From Ephydatia muelleri (lineage: Eukaryota; Porifera; Demospongiae; Spongillida; Spongillidae), in assembly GCA_013339895.1 (NCBI GenBank), contig JABACO010000014.1:7813556-7877555 (forward strand): a DNA stretch of 64,000 nt, in the 5' to 3' direction. Of the stretch, positions 24,281 to 34,336 are shown piece after piece. Each line of letters opens with the position of its first letter. Positions within the stretch are counted from its first letter, which is position 1. The notes under the pieces were generated by a model, which was given only the letters and a program-made list of their open reading frames with translations, searched no databases and was not told the DNA's origin. The translations under genes were made by a program, and so were the position numbers.

Positions 24281-24828
24281 CTAAAACTTAATTTTCATAC
24301 CTGCTGCACACTCATTTGGACATGGCATCACTAAAAAAGTGAAATTAGACTGGTGGGTCATTATTTTCTGATATGTGGAGGTGTCATTGCAATAAGCACA
24401 TCTGAGTGGTCGCACTGGGCAATGGTTGGTAGCATGCAGTTTCAGTCTCCCTATTCTCACCACTTTGCCACATCTAGCTGGGCAAGAAATGTGGAGATAA
24501 TTACATTCCTTCAATAGGTGTTGTTTTAATTTGCTTATTGCATCCGACCATAAACACCCTCTGGCCTTAAATCGACAATATACATTTAAAGCTTACACTT
24601 GGTTTCTCTTAAACTGACTAAGTACGAGAAGGTCACAGTTTTTTACATACTGGGCATGAATCCATGCACCAAAAAGCTTCATCGTTAGGTTGATGTAATT
24701 GTAATGATCACATGATGTCAGATACGGTTCAGTAAGGGCATCCTCAGTACCTGGGATATTGAACTCATCTGGAAGTGGCTCCACAAAATCATATTTAGTT
24801 TCAACCTCATGGTTATCCTTTATATATT
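24281..24828 (-). pseudogene. Truncated TRAF-like exon copy
   Basis: Homologous to the 5' 540 bp of the TRAF exon at 19.8-21.7 kb, including the same AG acceptor (24,829-24,830) and about 200 bp of upstream intron. It keeps the degenerate RING region and first TRAF fingers. Small indels near 24,600-24,690 shift the frame, splitting it into MEPLPDEF-like and KECNYLHIS-like parts, and homology stops at about 24,285 before the last finger. No MATH domain follows. Either a dead duplicate gene start or a dead exon inside the neighbouring TRAF gene. Confidence 0.8.
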
Positions 24829-25260
24829 CTGCACCAAATACAAATAATTATATCACATAAAGCTAACATTTGCGAGCATAATACTCAAATAATGTGCAGA
24901 TAAACACTTACATGTAAACGTGTTTCAGTTATGTAATACCAACCAGTGTATGAGATGTCGAACAGATTCCACATTCCCAAATAGGTGATACTATAAGGTC
25001 TATATATTCATCTTAATTGCTCATTCTGGATATACAATTAATATTATAATAATGTTATGTTTTCTGTGAAAAATTGCCTTTTAGATTTCAATTTTTGTTG
25101 GTGCAAGAGTGGCCTCCAATAAATTGCTCTCATGATGGCAATTGTGGTAACCACTCATGATGGTATAAGACTCTGAATTAGTTTTACCAAAATAGTGTAT
25201 CTTAAAAACCATGTTAAAAACGTTAACTAAACATTGGAGTCAGTGTAATTATATGCTTAC

Positions 25261-25302
25261 CAGGCTCAACTTCATTTTCATCTTCTTGGATATATGCAGC
25301 CA
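25261..25302 (-). CDS. Small upstream TRAF-gene exon
   Basis: A 42-nt exon on the minus strand, bounded by the acceptor TTTTATAG and the donor GTAAGC. It encodes AAYIQEDENEVEP and ends with one extra base (phase 1). The TRAF exons at 24,828 and 21,738 both begin with the two bases needed to finish that codon (giving E-Y-I-K-D), so splicing to either keeps the frame. The peptide resembles the start of the next exon (EYIKD-x-x-EVE), suggesting internal exon duplication. The exon before it was not found. Confidence 0.6.
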
Positions 25303-25470
25303 CTATAAAAGAGTAGTACTGTAATAATTGTACTACTGTATTTTATATGCAGTACAGAGCTAATAAGTTTACATGTATGTAAGGTAGCATTACTGCCAAG
25401 GTATTTAGTGAAGATCTTAAATTGCTTATAACCCACAAACAGAATAAGATAAATATTTGGATTTTATACT

Positions 25471-25728
25471 AATTGGGACAGTTTCCGCGAAAATTGCCCC
25501 ACGGTTAAAATGTTATAAAAATGCATCGCGTATGAATCGCTATAACATCCCAACGGATAACGCTATCGACTTCCTATTTTCAAAACTTCATAGTGAAATG
25601 GTGTAGTATGAAGTGTTGAAAATAGGAAGTCGATAGCGTTATCCGTTGGGAAGTTATAGCGATTCATACGCGATGCATTGTTATAACATTTTAACCGTGG
25701 GGCAATTTTCGCGGAAACTGTCCCAATT
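25471..25728. mobile_element. Fold-back MITE, 258 bp, TACT target duplication
   Basis: Two ~120-bp arms are near-perfect reverse complements (three mismatches seen) around a short loop (TAGTGAAATGGTGTAGTA). Termini are AATTGGGACAG and CTGTCCCAATT. TACT flanks both ends (25,467-25,470 and 25,729-25,732). No coding capacity. A diverged relative of the right arm lies at 58,222-58,370. Confidence 0.85.
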
Positions 25729-25739
25729 TACTAAAGGTC

Positions 25740-26287
25740 TTAACTCTTTGAATGCCAAGTGCGTACATGCATGCCTGCAACCATGACACCATTCATGCAT
25801 ATTGCATGCAAAAATGTGTTGATCAGATCAGTCACACCACTATGATGCATGCATATGCTCTCTGCACTTGTAATCTTATAAGTCCATGTACAAAGTAATT
25901 ATTTTTCTTCTCACACTGGCTATAGAGCCCCATTATTCAGATGATTCCACTTCACTTAACTAAGTGCATCACTTCAATACTCCAAGAACAAGACCAGATC
26001 AGTGTAGTATATCATGCCTGTTCATTCCCCCCTTTTGCAAGTTAGCATTATGGGTTGTTGCAACAAAAGGCCAGCGGGTTATAATGGACACACAAAATGT
26101 GCTTACACCAGGACCACATATTTGTATGACTATGGGGTTACATGCATGTCAGTATTGCACTTGTATGCATATTCAAAGTGATTTTGATCAACACAATATA
26201 ACACACAGCACTGCTTGAATGGTGAGGCAGATCATTCTTGTTTTGTGAGCATGTATGTATATATGCACTTGGCGTTCAAAGAGTTAA
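25740..26287. mobile_element. Non-autonomous piggyBac-type element
   Basis: TTAA at 25,740-25,743 and at 26,284-26,287 bracket terminal inverted repeats: CTCTTTGAATGCCAAGTGC on the left and its near reverse complement GCACTTGGCGTTCAAAGAG on the right (one mismatch in 19). TTAA target sites and C(T/C)CTTTGA-like ends are characteristic of piggyBac. Interior about 500 bp without transposase; an 84-codon frame inside shows no domain. Confidence 0.8.
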
Positions 26288-26289
26288 AG

Positions 26290-26990
26290 TATGATACCTT
26301 ATTATCTCCAGAAACCTTCACTCTATGAGCTTCAAATTTGTATATATGTAACAGTGTCTAGCATAATCACCCTTGCAATGCTTTTTCAAATTTTCCAGGA
26401 CACAAATGGAAAGAGCAATGCTTGCATTGAATGTATATCTAGTTATACATTATGTGTACCTTTAACTCCATGAAGGATAGTCCAATTTTAATGCTCAAGA
26501 ATCAATTGATACAAGAACTTTTTTCCAGTTCACAGAAAATCTGAGAAACTATCCACAAGGGTGATAATGCTAGCTTAGTATTTATTGATGTTATTGTGTT
26601 TGTGATAAGTAGTTATTGAAATATAACAAACAAAAACTTGTTCTGCATATTGTTTTGACAACAACTATTATTGATTTAACCTCCTCTGTGCTCTGCCATG
26701 CCGCACAAACTGCCAAGCGTTGCTAAATGACTCTGAATTACTTAGGGATACAGTGTAGCTGTCAAAAGCTTGTATCCACTGTTCATCAAGTATATGACCA
26801 TGTATAGTGAAGCTTCCTAACCTCGAAATCATGCTGCCCATTATCTTGATCTATCCATAGAGATGCCCATTGGTGGACAATGAGAGGTGCAAAACAAAGG
26901 GATGAAAATGGATGATGATAGTGCTGCAGTAATTCACCCAGCACTTGTATCACTTGTGTTTGAGCAGAAAACTCTTCACCTGGACTCTCT
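26290..26990. other. No gene seen
   Basis: AT-rich sequence between the piggyBac-type element and the transposase remnant. It may include untranslated or 5' parts of that dead element. Confidence 0.4.
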
Positions 26991-26999
26991 TTGATGTAT

Positions 27000-27830
27000 G
27001 TATAAAGCAAGACAACCCTAGCTGGGGTGGATCACCTTTTGCTGATTGGAAGACAGCCATATTTGCAGATGTGTGAGGATCCTGTCAATATGTAGCACCC
27101 CCCTGGTGTATCTTAAGTTCTTTTTCGAATTAGCATGGCACAGTTGGGTATTCATCTTCATAGATGATAGCTGGCTTTTAATACAAAATATGGCACCATC
27201 ACAGATAATACCCGAACAGTTAGCTGAGTGTACCAAGTGATAAGGGTGAACGCTGGATCTTGATTGGTGCCGAGTCCACAAGATGGCTGGGTTGATGAAT
27301 GGTAGTGTATTCAAGCATCAACATTTGATGCCTCAGCTGCATTGGTATCGATTGCACACTGTACCACACCATGCAGAATATTCTAATGAGCCCACCTCAA
27401 GCATGAAGCATGCACAGTTGACTGAATGGCTGGTTGCTCATGCAGTCGATCACAAAAATGGCAATTTGATGACAAGATCCTTTCCTCACAGAGGAGATGA
27501 TTTTTATTAGTCCGTCGGTCGTCTGCACAAAAACAAAGCAATATCTCTGGATTGATGCTACAATGCATCAAATGGAACTGACATCCACCTACTTATTTTG
27601 ACCATGGCTCATCCAATGTTAAACCCTATTGAAGTTGTGTGAGGCCAAATTGAGTGTTATGTACAAGAGGATAATCGAAAGTTTACCATGTTGCATACAC
27701 ATCACGCAACTTGCTGAGAAGATATCTGACAGCAGGATGCAAGCAGCTGGCATGCAAGCTTTCTATCGTCATACTTGGAAGTATTGGCAAGTCAAAAAAA
27801 TGCTCTTTGGGCAGTGAGAACATGTGTGAA
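27000..27830 (+). pseudogene. Dead DDE transposase (IS630/Tc1-like)
   Basis: Frames joined by stops and slips read DKGERWILIGAES at about 27,237, LTEWLVAHAVDHKNGNL at about 27,420, and HPMLNPIEVV at about 27,610. The last is followed by a stop where Trp is expected, then GQIECYVQEDNRKFT. LNPIE-x-x-W is the block holding the catalytic Glu of Tc1/IS630-type DDE transposases, and the upstream blocks fit the same family. More than three inactivating changes are present. No terminal repeats were identified. Confidence 0.55.
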
Positions 27831-27839
27831 GATGAGAAT

Positions 27840-30280
27840 GATGAATGAGGTCAAGCTAGTTCAAACTGTTACAGCACAACCTCACACAAGAGTGGCGATG
27901 TGGATACATAGTGCCATTTCCTGCACTTTAGCAACAGACACACATTGGTACAAATGTGGATCATTACTAAAGCATGATTCAGGTCGTGTCACACCTGAAT
28001 TTACTTAATCCGCTGAGACAGACAATATCACATGACTACATGTAGTCTATCATCAACCATCAAAGAAAAAGAATGCATTTATCACAAGGGGGTACATATA
28101 ACCAGAGATAATAGATATATAATTATCTCTGCATATACTACGAAACGTAACAGACTATACGCTGCTAATGATCGGTGAGCCAGCAAAATACTACATTCTA
28201 TCGTGGCTTGTTCTTTTTCTGAAAATTGGCAGGTGTGCCATAAAAGTTTACATAATAGTGCGTGACCAAATACAGAGACAGACAGCTGCTCCAGGTAAAT
28301 AAAAAGCGGAACATCGGATAACTGGTGTCTTATTCATATGGACATCTCACGATCGTCACTTACGCGCCGATGTTGAGTCGGGAAACTTATATTAAAGAAT
28401 GGATTGCACGTGCTTTCTTAAAGTAAATGCACAGAGCTTACTTGACTGAGGTACAGCCGGCAGCAGAGGGCTCTTGTTTACCAATATAGTGTAGGCGTGA
28501 TTTTGGTAATTAACTTTAAACGCTAATTAATAAGTGCGCAGAGCTAACTTGTATAATTATTTTTAAAACAAAACAAATGGACCGGACGCACACGAATTCA
28601 CGAGCAGTTAATTGGAATGTAATTAAAACGATATAGTTGCGTTGATCCCGCATCTTCAAAAGCGGGTACACAATGAATTACTTGTATCGGTGGTGGTACC
28701 GATTTATGGCGCTCAGAATCTATCGAGAAACATATGTTTGTTATGACGGCCCGAAGTTGTGCGTATGGAAGAACAGGGCTACCAAGAGCCAGTTCGGGCC
28801 CGGGTAATACGTACATTCGCGTGTCGCATTTTGTTACACATTGTGATAATTATGCATGCATTGCATTGGAACATGCAACTGCTACCATCAGTTTACAAAC
28901 TACCGCATAGTCATTTTATGTTTCCCATTGATTGTTAATTCTGTTCGAAAGCTTTATATGCTTCATTAGGAAGCTTGCTCTAAAAGCATGTGCAAGCCCA
29001 TACAATGCCGCCTTCACTTAGCATGTTAATACAGGCATGATGCAGCACCCTTACAGTTTGCGCAACATTTAATCATCAGGTAAAACAGCTAACTGAATCA
29101 AAGGGACTTCAAAATGATAAAGTTGCAGAGCTTCTGGTACTCCGCCCCAGACCCCGATGGGGGACATAGCTGGGGCGGGAGTTTGCTCGGCCTCTCCCGC
29201 ACCCACCCCGGTACCAAGGACTTCACAAATAATATTATGTCGTACAGGTTGCTGTTTTTTTTTTTTTTTTTTGCTCCTATGGCCCTGTCTTATTGTCTGC
29301 ATTGTTCCAAGAAATTGAAATTGGTATGTATCTGTACAAAGGAAGGAAGACTGCATGTCATGCAATACATTGTTAAGGTATAAACTTGATGACCAATGCA
29401 ATAGAAGCTATGCATTTGGCAACCAGTTCCTTCAGCTGCTTACTCCCCGTTGATTGGTAACATAGCCTAAACTGGGTAGGCCCTGATTTATCTTTGCAGG
29501 TCATTTGGGAAATAGATGCCCAAGACAGTAAGCTTGTATATACAGCAGCTTAGGTAATATTCAAAAGTTATGTACCATTCAGCTAGCCTTTTGAATCTTC
29601 AAACCTACAATGATCATGAACGTGCAGGTTGCATACACATCTACAATGTGTATTTACATGTGTTAATACTCACGTCATGGACGACTTCGTTTAGACTCGC
29701 AAGAAGTAAAGCAATGGGCACGAAGAAATTAAGGTGCTATATGGACTCGGCAACGAGGTTCACTTTAGCTGTGTTTTTAATCCCAGTCTGGCGGATTGCA
29801 AAGAGGTGGCATATATATAGGGACGGTGTCCAGCAAAATCACCCTTCTGGGGTTTAAATTTTATCACTGTAAAAATTGTACGTTACTCAACGTAGCATAT
29901 CTTCACAACGGTTGGTTTTTTCTTTCATATTTCGTACACTTGTTCACACATCACTTCTCTCTGTGCAAACCTATTTTGGTGCTCTAAATATTAACCATGC
30001 CATGGTTGCAAAGGTCTCTAACCCAATGGGTTAGGATTTCACACTTCTCCAGATACGAGTGATAATAACGCGTCAAATTCGGAGTGTACATAGAAAAGTC
30101 CTGTAGCTATTGATTTCTGCAGACCGTTACGTTTTTTTCTTATCCGTTACGAAGATATAGATTTTCAAAGTAGCTCTTCATTTCTCGCCACTCACATTCT
30201 ACCGATCGATTATGTAATGGACACGCCTTTTCCCAAAAATTTACGTATGAACCCGGCCCGCTTTGAACTATCGCTCTACT
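27840..30280. other. No confident gene; contains hairpin and poly-T
   Basis: Holds the short hairpin at 28,102 and a GC-rich patch (29,136-29,220) followed by a T tract at 29,254. Short frames have no domains. A 44-codon frame starting at 28,673 is anonymous. Confidence 0.4.
28102..28131. repeat. Short hairpin sharing CCAGAGATAATAG
   Basis: CAGAGATAAT and its reverse complement ATTATCTCTG are separated by about 9 bp. The left arm is identical to that of the hairpin at 23,627 over 13 bases. Confidence 0.75.
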
Positions 30281-30287
30281 AGCTGCT

Positions 30288-30752
30288 GCCAGGCCCGTGC
30301 GTAGGATTTTGGAAAGGGGGGTTCGATTAACCGCCAGGGAATAAAGGGGGCGTTGGTCACAAAATACGTCGAAGTGCGGGGAAGCTTTGAGTATCGTTAA
30401 AAGTATTCTCCACATCAGTCACACAAGATCAGCCCTCAGCTCCACTTCAGACACAAGGTCAGTCCTCTCCACGCCAATGCACACAGACATGCGATCAGAT
30501 TGAGAGTCAGTGCGAGAGAGACTGTAGGTCAGTACGTGGCTATGCTCTCTGTACCATCAGCCGAATGAGATGGCATATTATCAATATGATCGCTACAATG
30601 TCGAAAGTATTTGCATGGTGATATCGCCTTACTTCTGATTGCTACCACTGACATGAGTCTTTTATGTGTCGCCATTTTCGATCGTAACCGAAGGGGAAGG
30701 AAAAGGGCCGGGGGGGGGGGTTTCGATCGAACCCACTGCGCATGGGCCTAGC
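30288..30752. mobile_element. Non-autonomous hAT-like element
   Basis: The left end GCCAGGCCCGTGCGTAG and the right end, read in reverse complement, GCTAGGCCCATGCGCAG, match at 14 of 17 bases. AGCTGCT flanks both sides (30,281-30,287 and 30,753-30,759). A subterminal GGGTTCGATTAACC / GGGTTTCGATCGAACCC pair and a poly-G run lie inside. The 7-8 bp duplication suggests hAT, but the family call is tentative. Confidence 0.6.
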
Positions 30753-30759
30753 AGCTGCT

Positions 30760-31550
30760 ACCAGTGCTACGTGGTATAGTAGATCAGACGATTGTGTTTC
30801 GTACGGTATGTTTCAACATGAAACAGTATCGCTCGACGTTCACGCTTGGGTCATGGTAGTTTACATTGTGCACCCTTTTTCTATATCTGCTCAGTACATG
30901 TAAGCATGTGCATGTACCATGCCTTCTAATCATGGGACTACCTTCTTCACCCTCTACACTAGTCTGGGGACCGGATGATTTCAGTTATCTGGTACCCAGA
31001 CTACCTCTACTCTGTATGGCATATCCCTCTAGACCATTCATATTTTCTGCTTTTCTTTCTACCCAAAAATTAATTTGCTCTTACCATAAGCCTATATGTA
31101 TCCATGCTGTATTTATGTGCTATGTGCATTAATTCACCTCCTATTTGCTGCCCATTGATTTTCTTTACTACGTGTGCATGCATGCTCCAATTCCTACTTT
31201 TGTTATTTTCTACCTTGTGCATTGCTATTTGCAATCTAATCCTAGGTAATGATTGAAGGAGACTTCATCTTTCACTGCAGTAGGTGGACACAACTTCCTC
31301 CTGGTATACTAGAGCCACATGGTCGCAACCTTCACCTGGTGCTGCACCATTATAATGTTCAGCATCACCATTGGACACAGTGAAAGGTTGGTTATTTGGG
31401 ATGTTGATCCTGTGCCACCACCACTTGTCTGCAAACTCGTAATGGCAAGGGGAAGCAAATAGCAGGGCATCTCATGTCTGTTCAACTTATGCATCAGTCA
31501 AACCTCGGATGCTTCCTTGCTAGCAATTATTTTATCTATGACTGTTTCAC
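30760..31550. other. Possible exons of an unidentified gene
   Basis: Unique DNA. A plus-strand open stretch at about 31,317-31,440 (MVATFTWCC to PPPLVCKL) ends at GTAATG, a possible donor, but no domain or partner exon was recognised. Confidence 0.25.
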
Positions 31551-31551
31551 A

Positions 31552-31552
<1 letters not shown>

Positions 31553-31585
<33 letters not shown>

Positions 31586-31851
31586 GGTCACCCTTCTCTG
31601 ACCACCCTTATCTGCACTCATGGCCACCCTTCTCTGCACTATGGTCATCCTTCTCTACACTCATGGTCACCCTTCTCTGCACTCATGATCATCCTTCTCT
31701 GCACTCATGGTCACCCTTTTCACACACACATACGCACACACACGCACACACGCACACACACACATAACACACACACATAACACACACACATAACACACAC
31801 ACAACACACACACACACACACACACATAACACACACACATAACACACACAC

Positions 31852-31887
<36 letters not shown>

Positions 31888-31910
31888 ACACATGTACGCA
31901 CACACACACT
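31553..31910. repeat. CA microsatellite, ~24-bp minisatellite, then CA/CACATAA repeat
   Basis: A CA run to about 31,583 is followed by repeats of CACCCTTCTCTGCACTCATGG (31,588-31,720), then ACACACATAAC-type repeats to 31,910. The opposite-strand Cys/Val frames are tract artefacts. Confidence 0.9.
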
Positions 31911-32628
31911 CCTTACCAGCCATTCCTTCTACTACTCATGCTAGCAGACTGGATGTTAGGAAAATAGGCTGGGACCATGCCAACGTATCCATACCAGCTT
32001 CTAAAACATGGAAATGACTCTGTGTGTACCACAGCATCTGGAGACAACTTCTTTGATGTGTGTGTATCAGTGGTACATGCAAAGGTGGATTGCAAAGGTG
32101 TACCTTAGTTTATCAGATGACATGTATGTGGATGCCTGTATGGTGTTGGAGGGTGTATGAGGGTGTGTGAGTGTGTCCTCCCGTCCATCCACCACTCCCA
32201 GTTTCTCATTGCATCCTATTGCTGGAATGCAAGAGCACCTGTCACACCCAGATGGGAGGAGACACTGGTGCTTGACGTTCATATCTATGGCATTCCCACT
32301 ACATGATCATGTTGCCCCCAATGATGAACATGGAGTTCTATGACATTGACATGGTGGCAAGTAGGAGCGTGTGGTGGTGTTTGTAGTGTGTCCATTATGA
32401 CTTGATAAGCTGTTGTCAGTGTGTCTAGAAATACGTGCCATTAATCTTAAGCTGAGCTGTTTGTGCTTTACACTGTATACGTACATGTATGTGGTACATG
32501 GATTGTATGTGGTACATGGATTGTATGTGTGGAAGGTGCATCGATTGATATACATTCTCACATATCTGGTGCATGTATGTAAGCACGTGGTACATTCACT
32601 CCCTCTCCCCCCTTCCATCCTCTGCTAG

Positions 32629-33015
32629 ATGGCCATGCAGTTGGCACACTATCACTTGCACAAGACGTTAAGGGCTCACCTAAAAATCAATCAAAACCAG
32701 GTTTTCTATACCTCCCCTACTCCTCCTCCTCCTCTTCCTCCTCCTCCTTCTCTTCTCCTTCCCCTCTTCCTCCACCCCCTCTCCTCTTCCTCCTCCATCT
32801 CCTCCTCTCCCTCCTCCAGGACAATCAGAGAAAGCACAACCAAGTGATCAAGATGTTACTCAGACTTTAGCTAGTGGAAATCACCATGTGGATAGTGCTA
32901 CCAGGGAAAAGAAAAGAAATCCGAGCTGACTTTGTCCTTTGCATGCACAATGTGTGATAAGAGATATGATACCAGCTCTGCTTTGCACACGCATCAACAT
33001 AAAATTCATGAATAA
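32629..33015 (+). CDS. C2H2 zinc-finger gene, last two exons (possibly frame-broken)
   Basis: Exon 32,629-32,700 follows a strong acceptor (CCTCTGCTAG) and ends at AG|GTTTTC. Exon 32,820-33,015 follows CTCCTCCAG; the ~119-bp intron is nearly all C/T. Read in phase, the joined frame is Ser/Gln/Lys-rich (GSPKNQSKPG, then QSEKAQPSDQDVTQ) and reaches an A-rich run near 32,910. A one-base shift there continues into FACTMCDKRYDTSSALHTH, a C-x2-C-x12-H-x4-H finger ending in IHE-stop at 33,015. The finger is unmistakable; the shift occurs in both block copies. Earlier exons were not found. Nuclear DNA binding is inferred only from the finger. Confidence 0.45.
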
Positions 33016-33680
33016 ATGATAAGAGACGTGTGTCCAAAGAAAAATTCCAGCCTTTTTAAACTATTGGTATTGCAAGTCAGTGTACTGTAAATTTGCAAGC
33101 ACTATGGTACTTCAGCATAGACATGCAATGTATGATGGGTGGGGGAGATGTAGCAATATAACCACAACTAAAAAGGTGACAATGCAACAACCTAGCAGGC
33201 ACTGCCAACAATTATGCAGGGACATCAGATGTTACACCCTCACACCTCCTCCTGTTTCCCCCTCTCCTTATTTGTAGTGTACTTTCCTTAATGCTATGAC
33301 ATGCATACATGTAGTTCAAAACTACTTTTTCTAACTTCCATGAAGAACATGTACAAGGTACCTGTGTCCCTGTAGGTTACCACCATTTGGCTTGCTTGTC
33401 TATGTAAACCACTGACCACCCACAATCTGTACTGATAAGGGTTTAATAATATTCAGAAAAGGCTTACACCAACATACATCCTCTTGCATGTAGAGTTCAA
33501 TCTCAACAAAAATCTAGTGCAAGCTCTGTCTCTCTTGTAGTAGCCTTTTCTGACTGCATGTAGCCTGCAAATCCCAAAAATACATTCCACTGCCTACTAG
33601 AGATATTGGAGATGGAACACTTCCTTTGAAACCATAGTTATAGTGGTAAATATTAAAAACCATCCCTAACCAAGGGGTGG
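33016..33680. other. No gene seen
   Basis: 3' flank of the zinc-finger exons. An AATAAA at about 33,011 could be its polyadenylation signal. Nothing else recognised. Confidence 0.4.
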
Positions 33681-33682
33681 AT

Positions 33683-34140
33683 GTAATGGGAAGGAAGGTA
33701 GAGGGAGGAGGAGGAGGGGGAGGGGAGGAGGAGGAGGGGGAGGGGAGGAGGAGGAGGGGGAGGGGAGGAGGAGGAGGGGGAGGGGAGGGGAGGGGGAGAG
33801 GGAGGAGGGGGAGAGGGAGGAGGGGGAGGAGGAGGGGAGGAGTGGATGCAATGGGAAGAAAGGTAGGAGGAGGAGGAAGTGGAGGAGGGGTGAGGAGGAA
33901 GGGAGGATGGGATGGAGGGGAGGAGGAGGGGGATACAATGGGAAGGAAGGTTGAAGGAGGAGGAGGAAGAGGAGAGAGAGAGTGGAGGTGAAGGAGGAGG
34001 GGTGGATGCAATGGGATGGTAGGTAAGAGGAGGAGGACGGAGAGGAGGAGATGGAGGAAGAGAAGGAGAGGGAGGAGAAAGAGGAGGATATGAAGAGAAG
34101 GAGGAGAAAGAGGAGGAGGAGTAGGAGTAGGAGTAGGAAT
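33683..34140. repeat. Polypurine GA tract
   Basis: Built of GGAGGAGGAGGGGGAGG-type repeats with interspersed GTGGATGCAATGGGA spacers. The BEL/Pao element is inserted at its right edge. Long Ser/Pro frames on the minus strand are tract artefacts. Confidence 0.95.
34136..34140. repeat. Target-site duplication GGAAT, left
   Basis: GGAAT directly precedes the 5' LTR and is repeated at 40,102-40,106 after the 3' LTR. It occurs once at 56,763-56,767 in the copy without the element. Confidence 0.95.
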
Positions 34141-34299
34141 TGTAGAACACGGAATATTAATTGCGTAATTATTCATTCATTGTGCGCACGTGATTGTAGT
34201 AAAAAAATAAAAATTTGTGAACAGGAACGTGCGAGCTAGCTAGCGTTTGTATCCTCTCGGATCGCTCACGATCGCCATCATTGATTGAGTTTCTTTACA
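34141..34299 (+). repeat. 5' LTR
   Basis: Begins TGTAGAACACGG and ends TTTCTTTACA (TG...CA). It is unusually short for an LTR. It matches 39,942-40,101 apart from one C/A difference at position 8 and one A in a poly-A run. Confidence 0.95.
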
Positions 34300-34317
34300 T
34301 GGTCCTTCGAGCCGGGA
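34300..34317 (+). promoter_or_regulatory. Primer binding site (tRNA-Tyr)
   Basis: TGGTCCTTCGAGCCGGGA starts directly after the 5' LTR. Its first 16 bases are complementary to the 3' end of a typical animal tRNA-Tyr (from memory). Confidence 0.8.
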
Positions 34318-34336
34318 GGTTATTTGAACGGCGAAC

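Noticed and set aside
25964..26218. 84-codon protein gene
   Set aside because: It lies entirely inside the piggyBac-type MITE and has no domain.
29136..29272. SINE with poly-A tail on the minus strand
   Set aside because: A GC-rich patch next to a T tract is suggestive, but no target duplication or Pol III boxes were found.
31667..31923. Cys/Val-rich frames of 67-80 codons
   Set aside because: Products of CA/GT dinucleotide repeats; likewise at 4,160-4,487, 40,529-40,829, 54,359-54,724 and 57,181-57,564.
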